Below are positions 26,534-34,143 of a stretch of 64,000 nucleotides of DNA, piece after piece. Source of the DNA: Yponomeuta sedellus (Eukaryota > Arthropoda > Insecta > Lepidoptera > Yponomeutidae); assembly GCA_934045075.1 (NCBI GenBank), contig OW203726.1, forward strand, positions 7,338,860-7,402,859. The letters are read 5' to 3'. Numbering within the stretch: the first letter of the stretch is position 1; every line of letters begins with the position of its first letter. Under the pieces are notes generated by a model that had not been told where the DNA came from, searched no databases, and worked only from the letters and a program-made list of their open reading frames with translations. A program made the translations under genes and the position numbers.

Positions 26534-26723
26534 ACTAGGGGGCGAGCCCCCTGCGCGCTTACGCGCGCCAACCCCCAGCCGCTCCGAGCTGCGCTCTCCG
26601 CGGCGCTCGGCCTAGGGCCTCGCTAGACACTTATTGTAGTGAATTGTTGCGTGGGAACATGTATGGTCTCGGCCTTCGGCCTCGGCCTGGACGAAGCTCG
26701 GCCTTCGGCCTCGCCGCGGCGGG
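26534..26723. repeat. Left arm of U1, shared with B units
   Basis: The CTAG terminus, both GC hairpins, the GCCTAGGGCCTCGCTAGACA string and the first part of one 153-bp minisatellite copy are all present. U has GTTGCGTGGG where B has GTTGCATGGG, and GACGAAGCTC where B1 has GACGGAGCTC. The arm stops abruptly at 26723. The same arm lies at 51002-51191 and 58612-58801. Confidence 0.85.
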
Positions 26724-26849
26724 ATCCTTCGTGGCTCGTGCTTACTTCACAACTTAGCTAAAGTATGCGCTGTGGACATATAGTATTATCGGTCTTACAT
26801 TCTTAAAATAACATATGTGGTAAAGAGGAGTGATTGGAGATTATTGAAG

Positions 26850-26921
26850 ACCTCTGTGGCGCAGCGGTAGTGCATCTGCCTGCCACGCAAGAGGTCCCGG
26901 GTACGAACCTCGGCTGGGGAG
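26850..26921 (+). tRNA. tRNA-Gly(GCC)-like sequence, probable pseudogene or SINE head
   Basis: The sequence folds as a cloverleaf. The D stem is GCGC/GTGC, the anticodon loop is CTGCCAC with anticodon GCC, and the T stem is CCGGG/CTCGG around a 7-base TACGAAC loop. The A box (TGGCGCAGCGG) is intact; the B box (GGTACGAACCT) is off consensus. The anticodon stem (TCTGC/GCAAG) has a C-A mismatch and the acceptor stem two mismatches, so a working tRNA is unlikely. The T-rich tail after 26946 would terminate Pol III. It may be the head of a tRNA-derived SINE. Confidence 0.45.
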
Positions 26922-27083
26922 TTGGGGAGTGCTGTTGAGTTTTTAGAGGAATATTTTTTTTAATTTTTTTAAGCATTTGTTTATTTTTAATTGTAAGTTA
27001 ATCATTAATGATTTCAAATCGGATTCATTCGTATTCAGAAAGAGATTGCGGAATAGTAAATTATAACTGACGGATTTATTTTT

Positions 27084-27456
27084 CTACAATAATATCTTCG
27101 TAATGTAAAGTCGATTTTTGTTCTGACTTTCGGTTAACATTCTCGGCACCCATATTGCGGAGACTTTTCTTATATTCAAAGATAGAATATGGATTGAATA
27201 CTTCCATATGAAATGCCTGTTTCTTGAATTAAGTATCGGATGGTAACTCTTCTATCGCTCAATACAATGTTCTCGACTTTCGCAACATTTTCTTGGGTGA
27301 CTGACGTCGATGGACGGCCGCAATGATGTTTGTTCTCCCTACTCGAAATTGAGAAGCCCACCTTGCGACAGTGGAATACGGTAGAGCAGAGTCTCCTAAT
27401 GTTGCTTCCAAATCGCAATGAACGGCTCGCACTTCTTTTTTATCCATTTTCGACAC
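27084..27456 (-). pseudogene. mariner-family transposase fragment, frameshifted
   Basis: The minus strand encodes recognisable pieces of the N-terminal DNA-binding region of a mariner transposase in three different frames. The first piece (27456 downward) holds MDKKEVRAV and GDSALPYSTVARWASQF, typical of the first helix-turn-helix, and lacks about a dozen residues after RAV. The second piece (about 27318-27181) holds the linker GRPSTSVTQENVAKV and a second helix-turn-helix with DRRVTIRYL and GISYGSIQSI. The third (below about 27175) reads RKVSAIWVPRML before a TAG stop at 27084-27086. The catalytic D,D,D domain is absent. It is a dead, truncated element, possibly part of a mariner-derived MITE. 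Confidence 0.8.
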
Positions 27457-27888
27457 AAAGTAAACAAATGACTACATTCAGAAAAAACAAAAGAGAATCG
27501 AAGTTTTTTTTATAATTATATTACAAATATGTATCTGAGCTATAATATATGTATCTGATCCCCCCTCGAACGAAATCTGCGCTGCTCTGCACTGGGCTGT
27601 ACTGTGCTTCGCCTGCATCTCAGCATAGGCCTAGCATTAGCCACACCTATTCGTGGAATTAAATTCGCTGTGAACCTTGTTTGTATGATACAAATCATAC
27701 AGTCTATTCAAAAGACATTGAAAGAGTTATAATGGGTGACAATTGCCAAGGAATGGAGCGAATAGTTGCTTCGCAGCATGCGGAAGGGGCCTATGTCGCT
27801 ACCCTACTTCATGAGTATACATACAAATGTAAAATGTTAGCTTGAGTAAAAATATTACATGTAAATTTTTTTAATACATGACACCAGA

Positions 27889-28087
27889 GATTTATCTTAC
27901 CGCTTCGCTGGATTTTACCCAACCCTGTTTTAACGGGCGGCAATCTAAATCTAATGAGTGTACTTACTAATCGATGCAAAATGTGAGGTTAAGTGCTATG
28001 TAAAATGTTCAAATTCTTTAAATCTTGCATTTCAGATTCATCCTACAGCGTCGTTGGGTTTTACCCCAACTCTGTCTTAACGGGCGG
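27889..28087. repeat. Pair of degenerate direct repeats
   Basis: 27889-27940 and 28035-28087 are related. Both begin GATT-ATC-TAC and both end TTAACGGGCGG after a TTTTACCC-AAC-CTGT core. The second can form the hairpin GTTGGG-TTTTA-CCCCAAC at 28053-28070. I do not recognise the family. The spacer is AT-rich without a gene. Copies lie at 52357-52555 and 59967-60165. Confidence 0.55.
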
Positions 28088-28473
28088 TAGTATGAATTTG
28101 AAGCGCAGGCTATCCTACATTTATCTTATTGTGTAGCCGAGTGAAAATTTAGCAATTTTAAAATTGGACCTTAAAGCTTGGCCTTATAAACTCAATTATG
28201 AAAATATTCTTTTTAATGCAGTAAGTGATTGAAGACAAATAAAACAAGTAGGTAGGTAAACAAAAAGAACAGTTAAAATAATAATTAATACCAAAACCAT
28301 AAGAGACCTCGGGTACGTTTATGCAGCGTTGAAATGGCCGCGAACTTAATAAGCTCGTCACCCGTGATACCCGTGACTATGTTAAGTATAATGCTATAGT
28401 TATAAATGGGTACCGAATGTTAGCTATAGGTACGTTCATTGATTTAAAAAATATATATTAAATTTTTGAATAC

Positions 28474-28602
28474 TCAACTTTCCTCACGATGTTTTGCTTC
28501 ACTGATGTTAGAGAATGGCATTGTTACAATAACTTTACAAATGTACATATTTTAGAAAAAAAGTCCTTAGTACCTACATGCCCATACTGAGAATCGAACC
28601 CG
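28474..28602 (-). repeat. Old SINE-like relic, copy 1
   Basis: The plus strand starts CCTCACGATGTTTTGCTTCAC and ends GAGAATCGAACCCG, whose complement is a near-consensus Pol III B box (GGTTCGATTC). Lepidopteran SINE insertions read in reverse commonly have this order: a TTTTCTCACGATGTTTTCCTTCAC-like body and a tRNA-derived end. It is degraded. Copies: 52942-53070 and 60552-60680. Confidence 0.5.
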
Positions 28603-28646
28603 TAAAAATATAAAAATGAGAATATAAAAGATTAGTATGGCCATTT

Positions 28647-28790
28647 CAAGGTTTTCTCAAGATATTTTCCTTCTAGTAAGAGAGTGGTATTTTGCTACTA
28701 TAAATTTACAAATGAACATAACTTAGAAAACAAAGTCATTGGTACATGCCGGGATTCGAGTCCGCGGTGCTTACGCATGGTAATTAAGCT
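28647..28790 (-). repeat. Old SINE-like relic, copy 2
   Basis: It is a second, differently decayed copy of the same family. It starts CAAGGTTTTCTCAAGATATT and shares TTTACAAATG-ACATA and AAAGTC-TT-GTAC with copy 1. It ends GGGATTCGAGTCCGCGG, the reverse complement of a B-box-like GGACTCGAATCC. Copies: 53115-53258 and 60725-60868. Confidence 0.5.
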
Positions 28791-28813
28791 CATAGTATTC
28801 TCTCTTCCTGAAA

Positions 28814-28852
28814 GAAGGCCTGTGCCCTGCAGTGGGACATACATAATATAGG
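28814..28852. repeat. Retroelement 3'-tail fragment
   Basis: The string GAAGGCCTGTGCCCTGCAGT continuing GGGACATA and AATATAGG resembles a tail found at the 3' ends of many lepidopteran non-LTR elements. Only this short end is left. Its value here is taxonomic. Copies: 53282-53320 and 60892-60930. Confidence 0.5.
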
Positions 28853-28959
28853 TTCCATAAAAGAAAAAGTTGAGTAGGTACATAATGTGGTACTCAATAA
28901 CATTTGACATTTCGTCTATGGGATCGCAACTCAAATAACACCTAATCAAATCTCACCAG

Positions 28960-29390
28960 GATGTAATCAGTATGGTGATTGAAACTGATTTTTATTACTT
29001 AATATTTTATTTTACAGCGTGAAAGAGTTATCATTCTTAACCAATTAGAATCATGTGTAAGAAATAATATAATTATATACACTTACACATCAAAGGTATT
29101 TATTTAGTGTTTATTCATTTATGGCACGCCTACATATAAAATGAAAATGAGTACTACAGAGTGGCTTACTTTTACCACAGATTAGATAATAGTTACTACG
29201 GTCTAGTCTAGTATGTTCGCCATTAAAAGACCAGGACAAATTTATAAACCTACCTATTCAATCATTGTTAATGTGACAGCCAGACTATCCAGCTAAAACT
29301 ACTATCATGCGAAAAAGTATTTTGTGCATGGCGCCTATAATCTTTAACAAGATACCAACACTGTACAAAGAACTAAATCTTTACTTTACT
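28960..29390. other. AT-rich stretch without recognised gene
   Basis: I see no open frame of substance, RNA gene or known element here. A possible intron-end signal (TTATTTTACAG at about 29010-29020) is isolated and supports nothing by itself. Corresponding stretches: 53428-53858 and 61038-61468. Confidence 0.5.
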
Positions 29391-29395
29391 ATTTT

Positions 29396-29653
29396 TATTT
29401 TTAATGCACTGACCCGTGCTAAGGACTGTAATGCTTTTTATTTTTAATGCACTGTGCCGTGCTAAGGACTGAATAGTGTAAAGAGGTTCGAAATTTCACT
29501 GATGCCGGTGAGTCGCCCATTGGCTCAATTGATAGAGCGCTGGCACGGATAGCCAGAGGTTGCGGGATCGAATCCCGGCATGGGTGAAAAATTTTTAGCC
29601 TCTAAATAGGTTTTTTAAATTTGTCCTTAGCACGGGTCAGTGCATTAAAAATA
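29396..29653. repeat. Perfect 31-bp inverted repeat around a tRNA-like sequence
   Basis: 29396-29426 (TATTTTTAATGCACTGACCC, then GTGCTAAGGAC) is the exact reverse complement of 29623-29653. A third arm in direct orientation, diverged by a few bases, lies at about 29436-29470 (AATGCACTGTGCCGTGCTAA). The 196-bp interior holds tRNA-like copy 1. The layout suggests a foldback or MITE-like unit with a tRNA-like core. No clear target duplication is visible. Copies: 53864-54121 and 61474-61731. Confidence 0.75.
29514..29586 (+). tRNA. tRNA-like sequence 1, probable SINE or pseudo-tRNA
   Basis: The fold is strong: acceptor CGCCCAT/ATGGGTG fully paired (one G-T), D stem GCTC/GAGC perfect, anticodon stem CTGGC/GCCAG perfect. 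The T arm GCGGG-ATCGAAT-CCCG has one extra base before the acceptor. The anticodon loop is ACGGATA, giving GGA (serine), but position 33 is C rather than the near-universal T and there is no long serine variable arm, so it is not a normal tRNA-Ser. The B box is GGATCGAATCC, one base off consensus; the A box has AATTGA for AGTTGG. Confidence 0.5.
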
Positions 29654-29816
29654 TAAATAATGTGGGTACAGTGATATCGTTCCGATGTAAAACCTAACTG
29701 CAAAGTAGTTAGTCGGGGCTGTAAGTGATGCAATTTGCTTAAGCCAGATGTCGCTGCCTGTACGTAATACAGAGAATAGTGTAAAGAGGTTCGAAATTAC
29801 ACTGATGCCGGTGAGT

Positions 29817-29889
29817 CGCCCATTGGCTCAATTGGTAGAGCGCTGGCACGGATAGCCAGAGGTTGCGGGATCAAATCCCGGCATGGGTG
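29817..29889 (+). tRNA. tRNA-like sequence 2, probable SINE or pseudo-tRNA
   Basis: It is identical in fold to copy 1 with complementary damage. The D loop is restored toward consensus (AATTGGTAGAG) but the B box has lost its invariant G (GGATCAAATCC). It has the same ACGGATA anticodon loop and the same extra base in the T arm. The paired stems are unchanged between the two copies, which fits either shared recent origin or selection on structure. Confidence 0.5.
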
Positions 29890-29911
29890 AAATTTTTAGC
29901 CTCTAAATAGG

Positions 29912-31259
29912 ATTGAAGACTTTCTAAATGACACATTGTAACTTGTTTACCCTCTTAATAACTTTATTATATTTGTATGCCTATGTACTGGTAGGACCAT
30001 AGTGATCTGTAATTTAAGACTGTCCACCAATTATGTAAAATAATTACCTATGATCCACAAATAAATTAATTTGAATTTATTAATCAATGTCTGTTAAAAA
30101 AGATCATGTTCTTGGAATAAGTAAATAGTAATAATAAAGGCAACATTGCAAAACTTAAGGTCTCATCATCATTAAAAACGGTATTTAATATTGAATATAG
30201 GTATATACTTAAAGTTGTAATTTGATATAAAGCATTATGTGCATAGATAAAAAACTGAAATTACTGACAATTTCTGAAAAGAAATCATTTCATTGGTCAG
30301 AACAAATAGCTACCTATTTGTTATTTATGAGACGGTGAACATTTAAACTTTACCAATTTAACTCTGATTAGATTTGTCTACTATCAATGCTATTTTTATT
30401 ATTACGGGAGGCATTCCAATGGTATGTATATCACAGCTTTGTATGCTTGATAAATAATTATGATAGTTTGGTCAGTAGAATGCTTGCCCCATATTCGTAG
30501 AAGTGGCTGTAAATTTGAACTATAACATGACCGCAGTAATATTTTTAATTATGTTACACATTTGTAAAATTTATAGTAGCAATACTCTTGCCTGAATGCC
30601 TGATATGTTCATCTTATTCAGTGGTTGAAATTTTCAATCTAGAGTGGACATACACACCATTTTGGCTTGTGCCCTGTAAACAATCATTAATAGACTTTAT
30701 ATTATTAATAATAGTAATTAATAATAAATAAGTAAGGAAACCTAATCAGATAACATCAACATCAATCCTTGTATAGGTATCCCTACCGCTGGTTAAGGCA
30801 TACTCCACTACAGGGGCCTAGGACTGGTAAAATAAAATAAATATTATAATGCATTTACTTACTGCAAACATTTTGCTAATGCAAAGAGCACATTGAAGCA
30901 TGGTATAAAGTAGCTCTTATATTCATTAAGTACATACATAATTACTCATTTAGTTACAGATTTTTTTTTTATTTTCAGTTTGCTGACAAGTAATGACTTG
31001 CTATACACTGTGTGTGATGTTAACAGAACTTACACAGCTATTCATTAGGTACTTACTTATTAATAATCCTTTACTTCACTTTGGAGTTAAAGCTAATTAC
31101 CCATAACTTGCACATTTGTATAGATTAAACCTGACCATCCAATTAATGATGAACTTTTGTTAAACATAGAAGAAAAAGATAGTTCTAGTCAGACTCTAAG
31201 TAGAACTTTACTTCAACTGAAATGAATTTTCGTGTAGCTATATATATCGTGTAGCTATA
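29912..31259. other. AT-rich stretch without recognised gene
   Basis: It is low-complexity AT-rich DNA. Noticed but not interpreted: a run of ten T followed by ATTTTCAG at 30961-30978, and a tandem CGTGTAGCTATATATA pair at about 31230-31262. No coding frame, RNA gene or transposon terminus is supported. Corresponding stretches: 54380-55727 and 61990-63337. Confidence 0.5.
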
Positions 31260-31266
31260 TATAGGT

Positions 31267-31286
31267 ACCTACCTACCTACCTACCT
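31267..31286. repeat. (ACCT)5 microsatellite
   Basis: Five exact ACCT repeats lie within a longer GTACCTACC-rich patch. Such GTAGGTA-type runs are frequent in lepidopteran non-coding DNA. The length is unchanged at 55735-55754 and 63345-63364, which is notable for a mutable tract and argues that the U copies separated very recently. Confidence 0.85.
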
Positions 31287-31759
31287 AGTACGTAACAAAC
31301 AACTCGTCAGAACTCACCGTGATTAATTGCGGTGTGTTAAATTTAAATGCTGCTATGAAAGGGTGCGTAGGTATCTAGGTACCCTATATGCCTAGTGTCG
31401 AAGATTAGTGATGTTAACGTAATAAAGAACTGTTTGTGGATAAAGTTGATAGGAAACAAAATCACCGACTAAGACGCTAAGATATGCATAAGTGCCTGAC
31501 CATCATCGTTTAGGACATATAAGTTATCTAATTATGAACAGTACCTACTTGAATATGGCTTGGATTATTTCTATCTATGTATTATGCACACCAAATTTTG
31601 ACGGTTTCCTATCTCGTTAAGTATCACGAAATCATAATAAATGTACAGTAAAGTTAACCTAATTTCTTAGTAAGTAGATACCTACTATAAGAAATTCAGT
31701 AGGTAACAACTTTTGACGAAAATGCATTAGGTAGATAGGTAAATCAGCAGTTTACTTAC

Positions 31760-31900
31760 TCTGTAATCAAATCACACAAACAAGCTTCTTTTCACTTCAA
31801 AACGTAATTCCGCCACGCACAATGTACGAAAGGAAGAAGAAAAAATGACGCTTTCAATCAAATATTGGCGGGATTTAGCGTCGCCAGATTGTGTTGCCAG
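31760..31900 (-). promoter_or_regulatory. Possible captured promoter and first exon
   Basis: On the minus strand a CTGGCAACACAATCTGGCG motif (about 31882-31900) precedes a pyrimidine tract TTTTTTCTTCTTCCTTT (31829-31845). A GC-moderate leader follows to a strong donor context, GA|GTAAGTA, with the exon ending at 31760. Pyrimidine-tract starts with a non-coding first exon are typical of animal translation-machinery genes. No downstream exon is recognisable before the left arm, so this would be a promoter and leader without its gene. A 71-codon frame overlaps here and resembles nothing I know. Copies: 56228-56368 and 63838-63978. Confidence 0.3.
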
Positions 31901-31987
31901 AATCACCGTAAAATATATCTGTAGTAGATGAATATACTTGAGCCGCATAAAACAATATGGTATTTTTTTTGTTTCAAATATTTTCAT

Positions 31988-32853
31988 AACATTTACGAAA
32001 AACCAAACTAATAAAATATGCTGTACTACGATTTAGCTATATATCTATCAACTCAAAAAACAAATTATTTTTTTAAATTATGCTTTAGTAATTTGAAGAC
32101 ACCAAAAGGTGCTGAAGGTGATAGTATTGAATGTGAAAGGTGACACTATATTTATTTCAATCATATAAGATTCGCTCAAAAGCGCGTTCACTTTTAAAAT
32201 ATGAGCACACTCATCACATCAATAACTTAAAAACAACTATTTAACAGTAATGCTAAGATTGATCAGCTGTCGTCTGTAACTTTAAATAAGGTTAGTACCA
32301 CAATAAATACAGCTTTGTCTTGAACAAAAATAATAAATTATTTCAAGACGAATTACTCGAGTACAAAAATACTAATATAGGTACAAATGTGCTATGTAAC
32401 GTAAAAAAAATTTAATTATTAAGAAAAAATCTTAAAAAGTATTTTAGTTTAAATAACATTCTAAGTCCAAGTCGTACTTGACCATTTTTTGCTCATTCCG
32501 TCTAAAAAATATAAAAATACCTTTTCATGTAAATTAAAAGACCATCGACGTTTTTTATTACTTATCAAAACCGTAGAGTTCAATACTTAGTAAATAATCT
32601 TTCAAATCTAAGGACGTGATAATTGCCCGAATGTCACCGAAAAATGGATGAGCAGGTTTCAATATTTGTCATTTAAGCTTTTGAGATAACTTAAATACAG
32701 AAAAATTGCCTAATTTGGCAACACTGCTGCTATTCGATCCCGTCAGAACGGATACGGATATAGAAAAAATATTTGTCTTTAACAATGGAAACCGACTTGA
32801 AAAATATAAAAACAAAAACATTCTCAACTACAATCAGATTTTTATTCGTTTAA
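31988..32853. other. AT-rich stretch without recognised gene
   Basis: No supported gene or element is visible. A TTTGGCAACACTGC string at about 32714-32727 resembles the motif upstream of the candidate first exon, in opposite orientation. A copy lies at 56456-57321; U3 is cut off at 64000, before this stretch is complete. Confidence 0.5.
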
Positions 32854-33063
32854 AATATATTTTTTAAATGTTTTGTGACTATCATTACGGCTCCGCAAAA
32901 TTGTGTACTCCGAAAGCAAATGAACATGTCACTATATCAAATAAACAAATCACTTCAGGCTCTCAACCACAAAAGAGTTCCCTCGATTTCAAACTCATTA
33001 TCAGACCCTGAATTAGTGATTATGGGACCACCTGTAGACCACATCTCTTCTAGTAAACATTAA
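32854..33063 (+). pseudogene. Possible terminal exon fragment (unidentified)
   Basis: An open frame ends in TAA at 33061-33063 with a mixed, protein-like composition. Its C-terminal part reads SNSLSDPELVIMGPPVDH. An AATAAA lies about 90 bp downstream, before the MITE. I see no convincing splice acceptor upstream, and the frame begins right after a TAA. I do not recognise the protein. It could be a captured last exon or a chance frame. The copy at 57322-57531 is complete; only the end is present at 1-86. Confidence 0.2.
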
Positions 33064-33181
33064 AATCATATAAAAAAAAAATATTTAAACACAAAAACAA
33101 GAAGACAATAGCAAACTGAGAACTTCTTTCTTTTTAAAAGTCGGCTGAAAATAAAAAAATCAGTATCAACAACTCAAGTAA

Positions 33182-33674
33182 AGGCCCCAGTACACAATGG
33201 CCAGAAATTTATTTTGTTTACTTATTTTATTTTATTTATTTACAAGTGTTACATAAGTATGTACACCACCAAGTTATTAAAAAAAATGCCGCAAAATGTG
33301 CAAAATTACGGGTTCAGATAAATCAATAAACTTGAAGGTCTTTTGATTTATCTTCATTGTGGCATAAGGATATTTTAAGCGATATAAAACTCAAGTATTT
33401 TTACAAAAAATCATCGCAACAAAAAAGTACTCTATGACCAATGATCATCCCTGTAAGCGCAGCGGTCAGTGACGAACTAAACAATAGGACACTGTGAACA
33501 CGGACGGGTCACGCTACGCCACGATTCCTTTGAAGTGTGTCCAAAAAACCGACAACTTTCCGATTGCGCGCCAAGATGGACAAATTAGTGTCCACCACTA
33601 CACACCATTGCCTGCACTGTACACAATGGCCATGACAAGAGTGGGCCAGGATGGGCCAAAGTGTACTGGGGCCT
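33182..33674. mobile_element. PIF/Harbinger-like MITE, 493 bp
   Basis: The terminal inverted repeats are AGGCCCCAGTACAC-AA-TGGCC at the left (33182-33202) and the same at the right with TT for AA on the complementary strand (ending 33674). Both ends are flanked by TAA (33179-33181 and 33675-33677). A 3-bp TWA target duplication with a GGCC-containing terminus is the hallmark of PIF/Harbinger elements. It has no transposase, so it is non-autonomous. An 87-codon frame starting at 33494 straddles the right terminus and is not a gene. Confidence 0.75.
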
Positions 33675-33892
33675 TAACAGTTAATACTAATTCTGCTGCG
33701 TTCCGTGAATTGTTTCATTATTGCATATTGTTTTCAACCACTCAAAAAGTCACTTGAACATTTAATTAAATCATTAAGAAGCGTTTTTTTAAACATTTCA
33801 GTAATTAATTATATTGGCCGCATTAGGGTTTGAGTTAATAATTTTTTTTGAAGTTGGTCCTTCGAACCGGCAAAAACGAGACTTAGAATTAT

Positions 33893-34143
33893 AACCGAAA
33901 ATGGCGTGTCGAAGAAAAGGCCGGGTGAAAATTTCATCCAAATCGGTCGGTAAACGACAGAGTTAGCACCCTCGCGTAGTGGAACGCGTTCGAAATTCAA
34001 AAATCGGCTCCATAGGATGGCCGTATATCGTACATTCCCTACAACTTTGTCATACATCATTTTCGTCCAACTCTTGCCATTTCCGAGAAAACGTATTATG
34101 TTAGATCAGTGAGTATATCGCATTGTAGCTTTATATATATATA
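33893..34143. repeat. Right arm of U1, shared with A units
   Basis: From AACCGAAAATGGCGTG to the (TA)n tract the sequence follows the last 251 bp of A1-A12 (subtype 1: GCTCCATAGGATGGCCG, CGTATTATGTTAGATC). On the minus strand it begins (TA)n-AAGCTACAATGCG, which resembles the ATATAAAGCTGAAG-type 5' start of lepidopteran Helitrons. Equivalent arms: 916-1166 and 58361-58611. Confidence 0.85.

Larger units (their letters stand above)
29471..29911. repeat. Duplicated ~139-bp block carrying tRNA-like cores
   Basis: 29471-29610 and 29774-29911 are direct repeats, 303 bp apart. They run from GAATAGTGTAAAGAGGTTCG to TTTTTAGCCTCTAAATAGG and differ by only a few bases. The spacer contains the right arm of the 31-bp inverted repeat and an unmatched segment. 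Duplication of a tRNA-like module with its flanks suggests a composite SINE or two insertions of one family. Copies: 53939-54379 and 61549-61989. Confidence 0.75.
26534..34143. mobile_element. U-type unit U1: 7.17 kb of passenger DNA between repeat arms
   Basis: The left arm, 26534-26723, matches the first 190 bp of B units up to CGCCGCGGCGGG, where B continues GTTTCTCGTGCCC but U reads ATCCTTCGTGGC. The right arm, 33893-34143, matches the last 251 bp of A1-A12, starting AACCGAAAATGGCGTG. The 7169 bp between them is AT-rich, low-copy-looking DNA with several older elements. U2 (51002-58611) has the same length and the same content. Conserved ends with unrelated cargo are what a Helitron with captured host DNA looks like, with its 5' end at the right and its 3' end at the left. 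No Rep/helicase gene is present. Co-amplification of flanking DNA by unequal exchange is the main alternative. Confidence 0.6.

Noticed and set aside
29010..29060. Exon after the TTATTTTACAG acceptor-like site
   Set aside because: The following frame stops within about a dozen codons and there is no donor or homology.
29514..29586. Functional tRNA-Ser(GGA)
   Set aside because: C at position 33, no long variable arm, an extra base in the T arm and an off-consensus A box.
32788..33150. An inverted-repeat element between ACCGACTTGAAAA and TTTAAAAGTCGGCTG
   Set aside because: Only about seven bases pair well and no target duplication is visible. The right side abuts the MITE, so the boundaries cannot be set.
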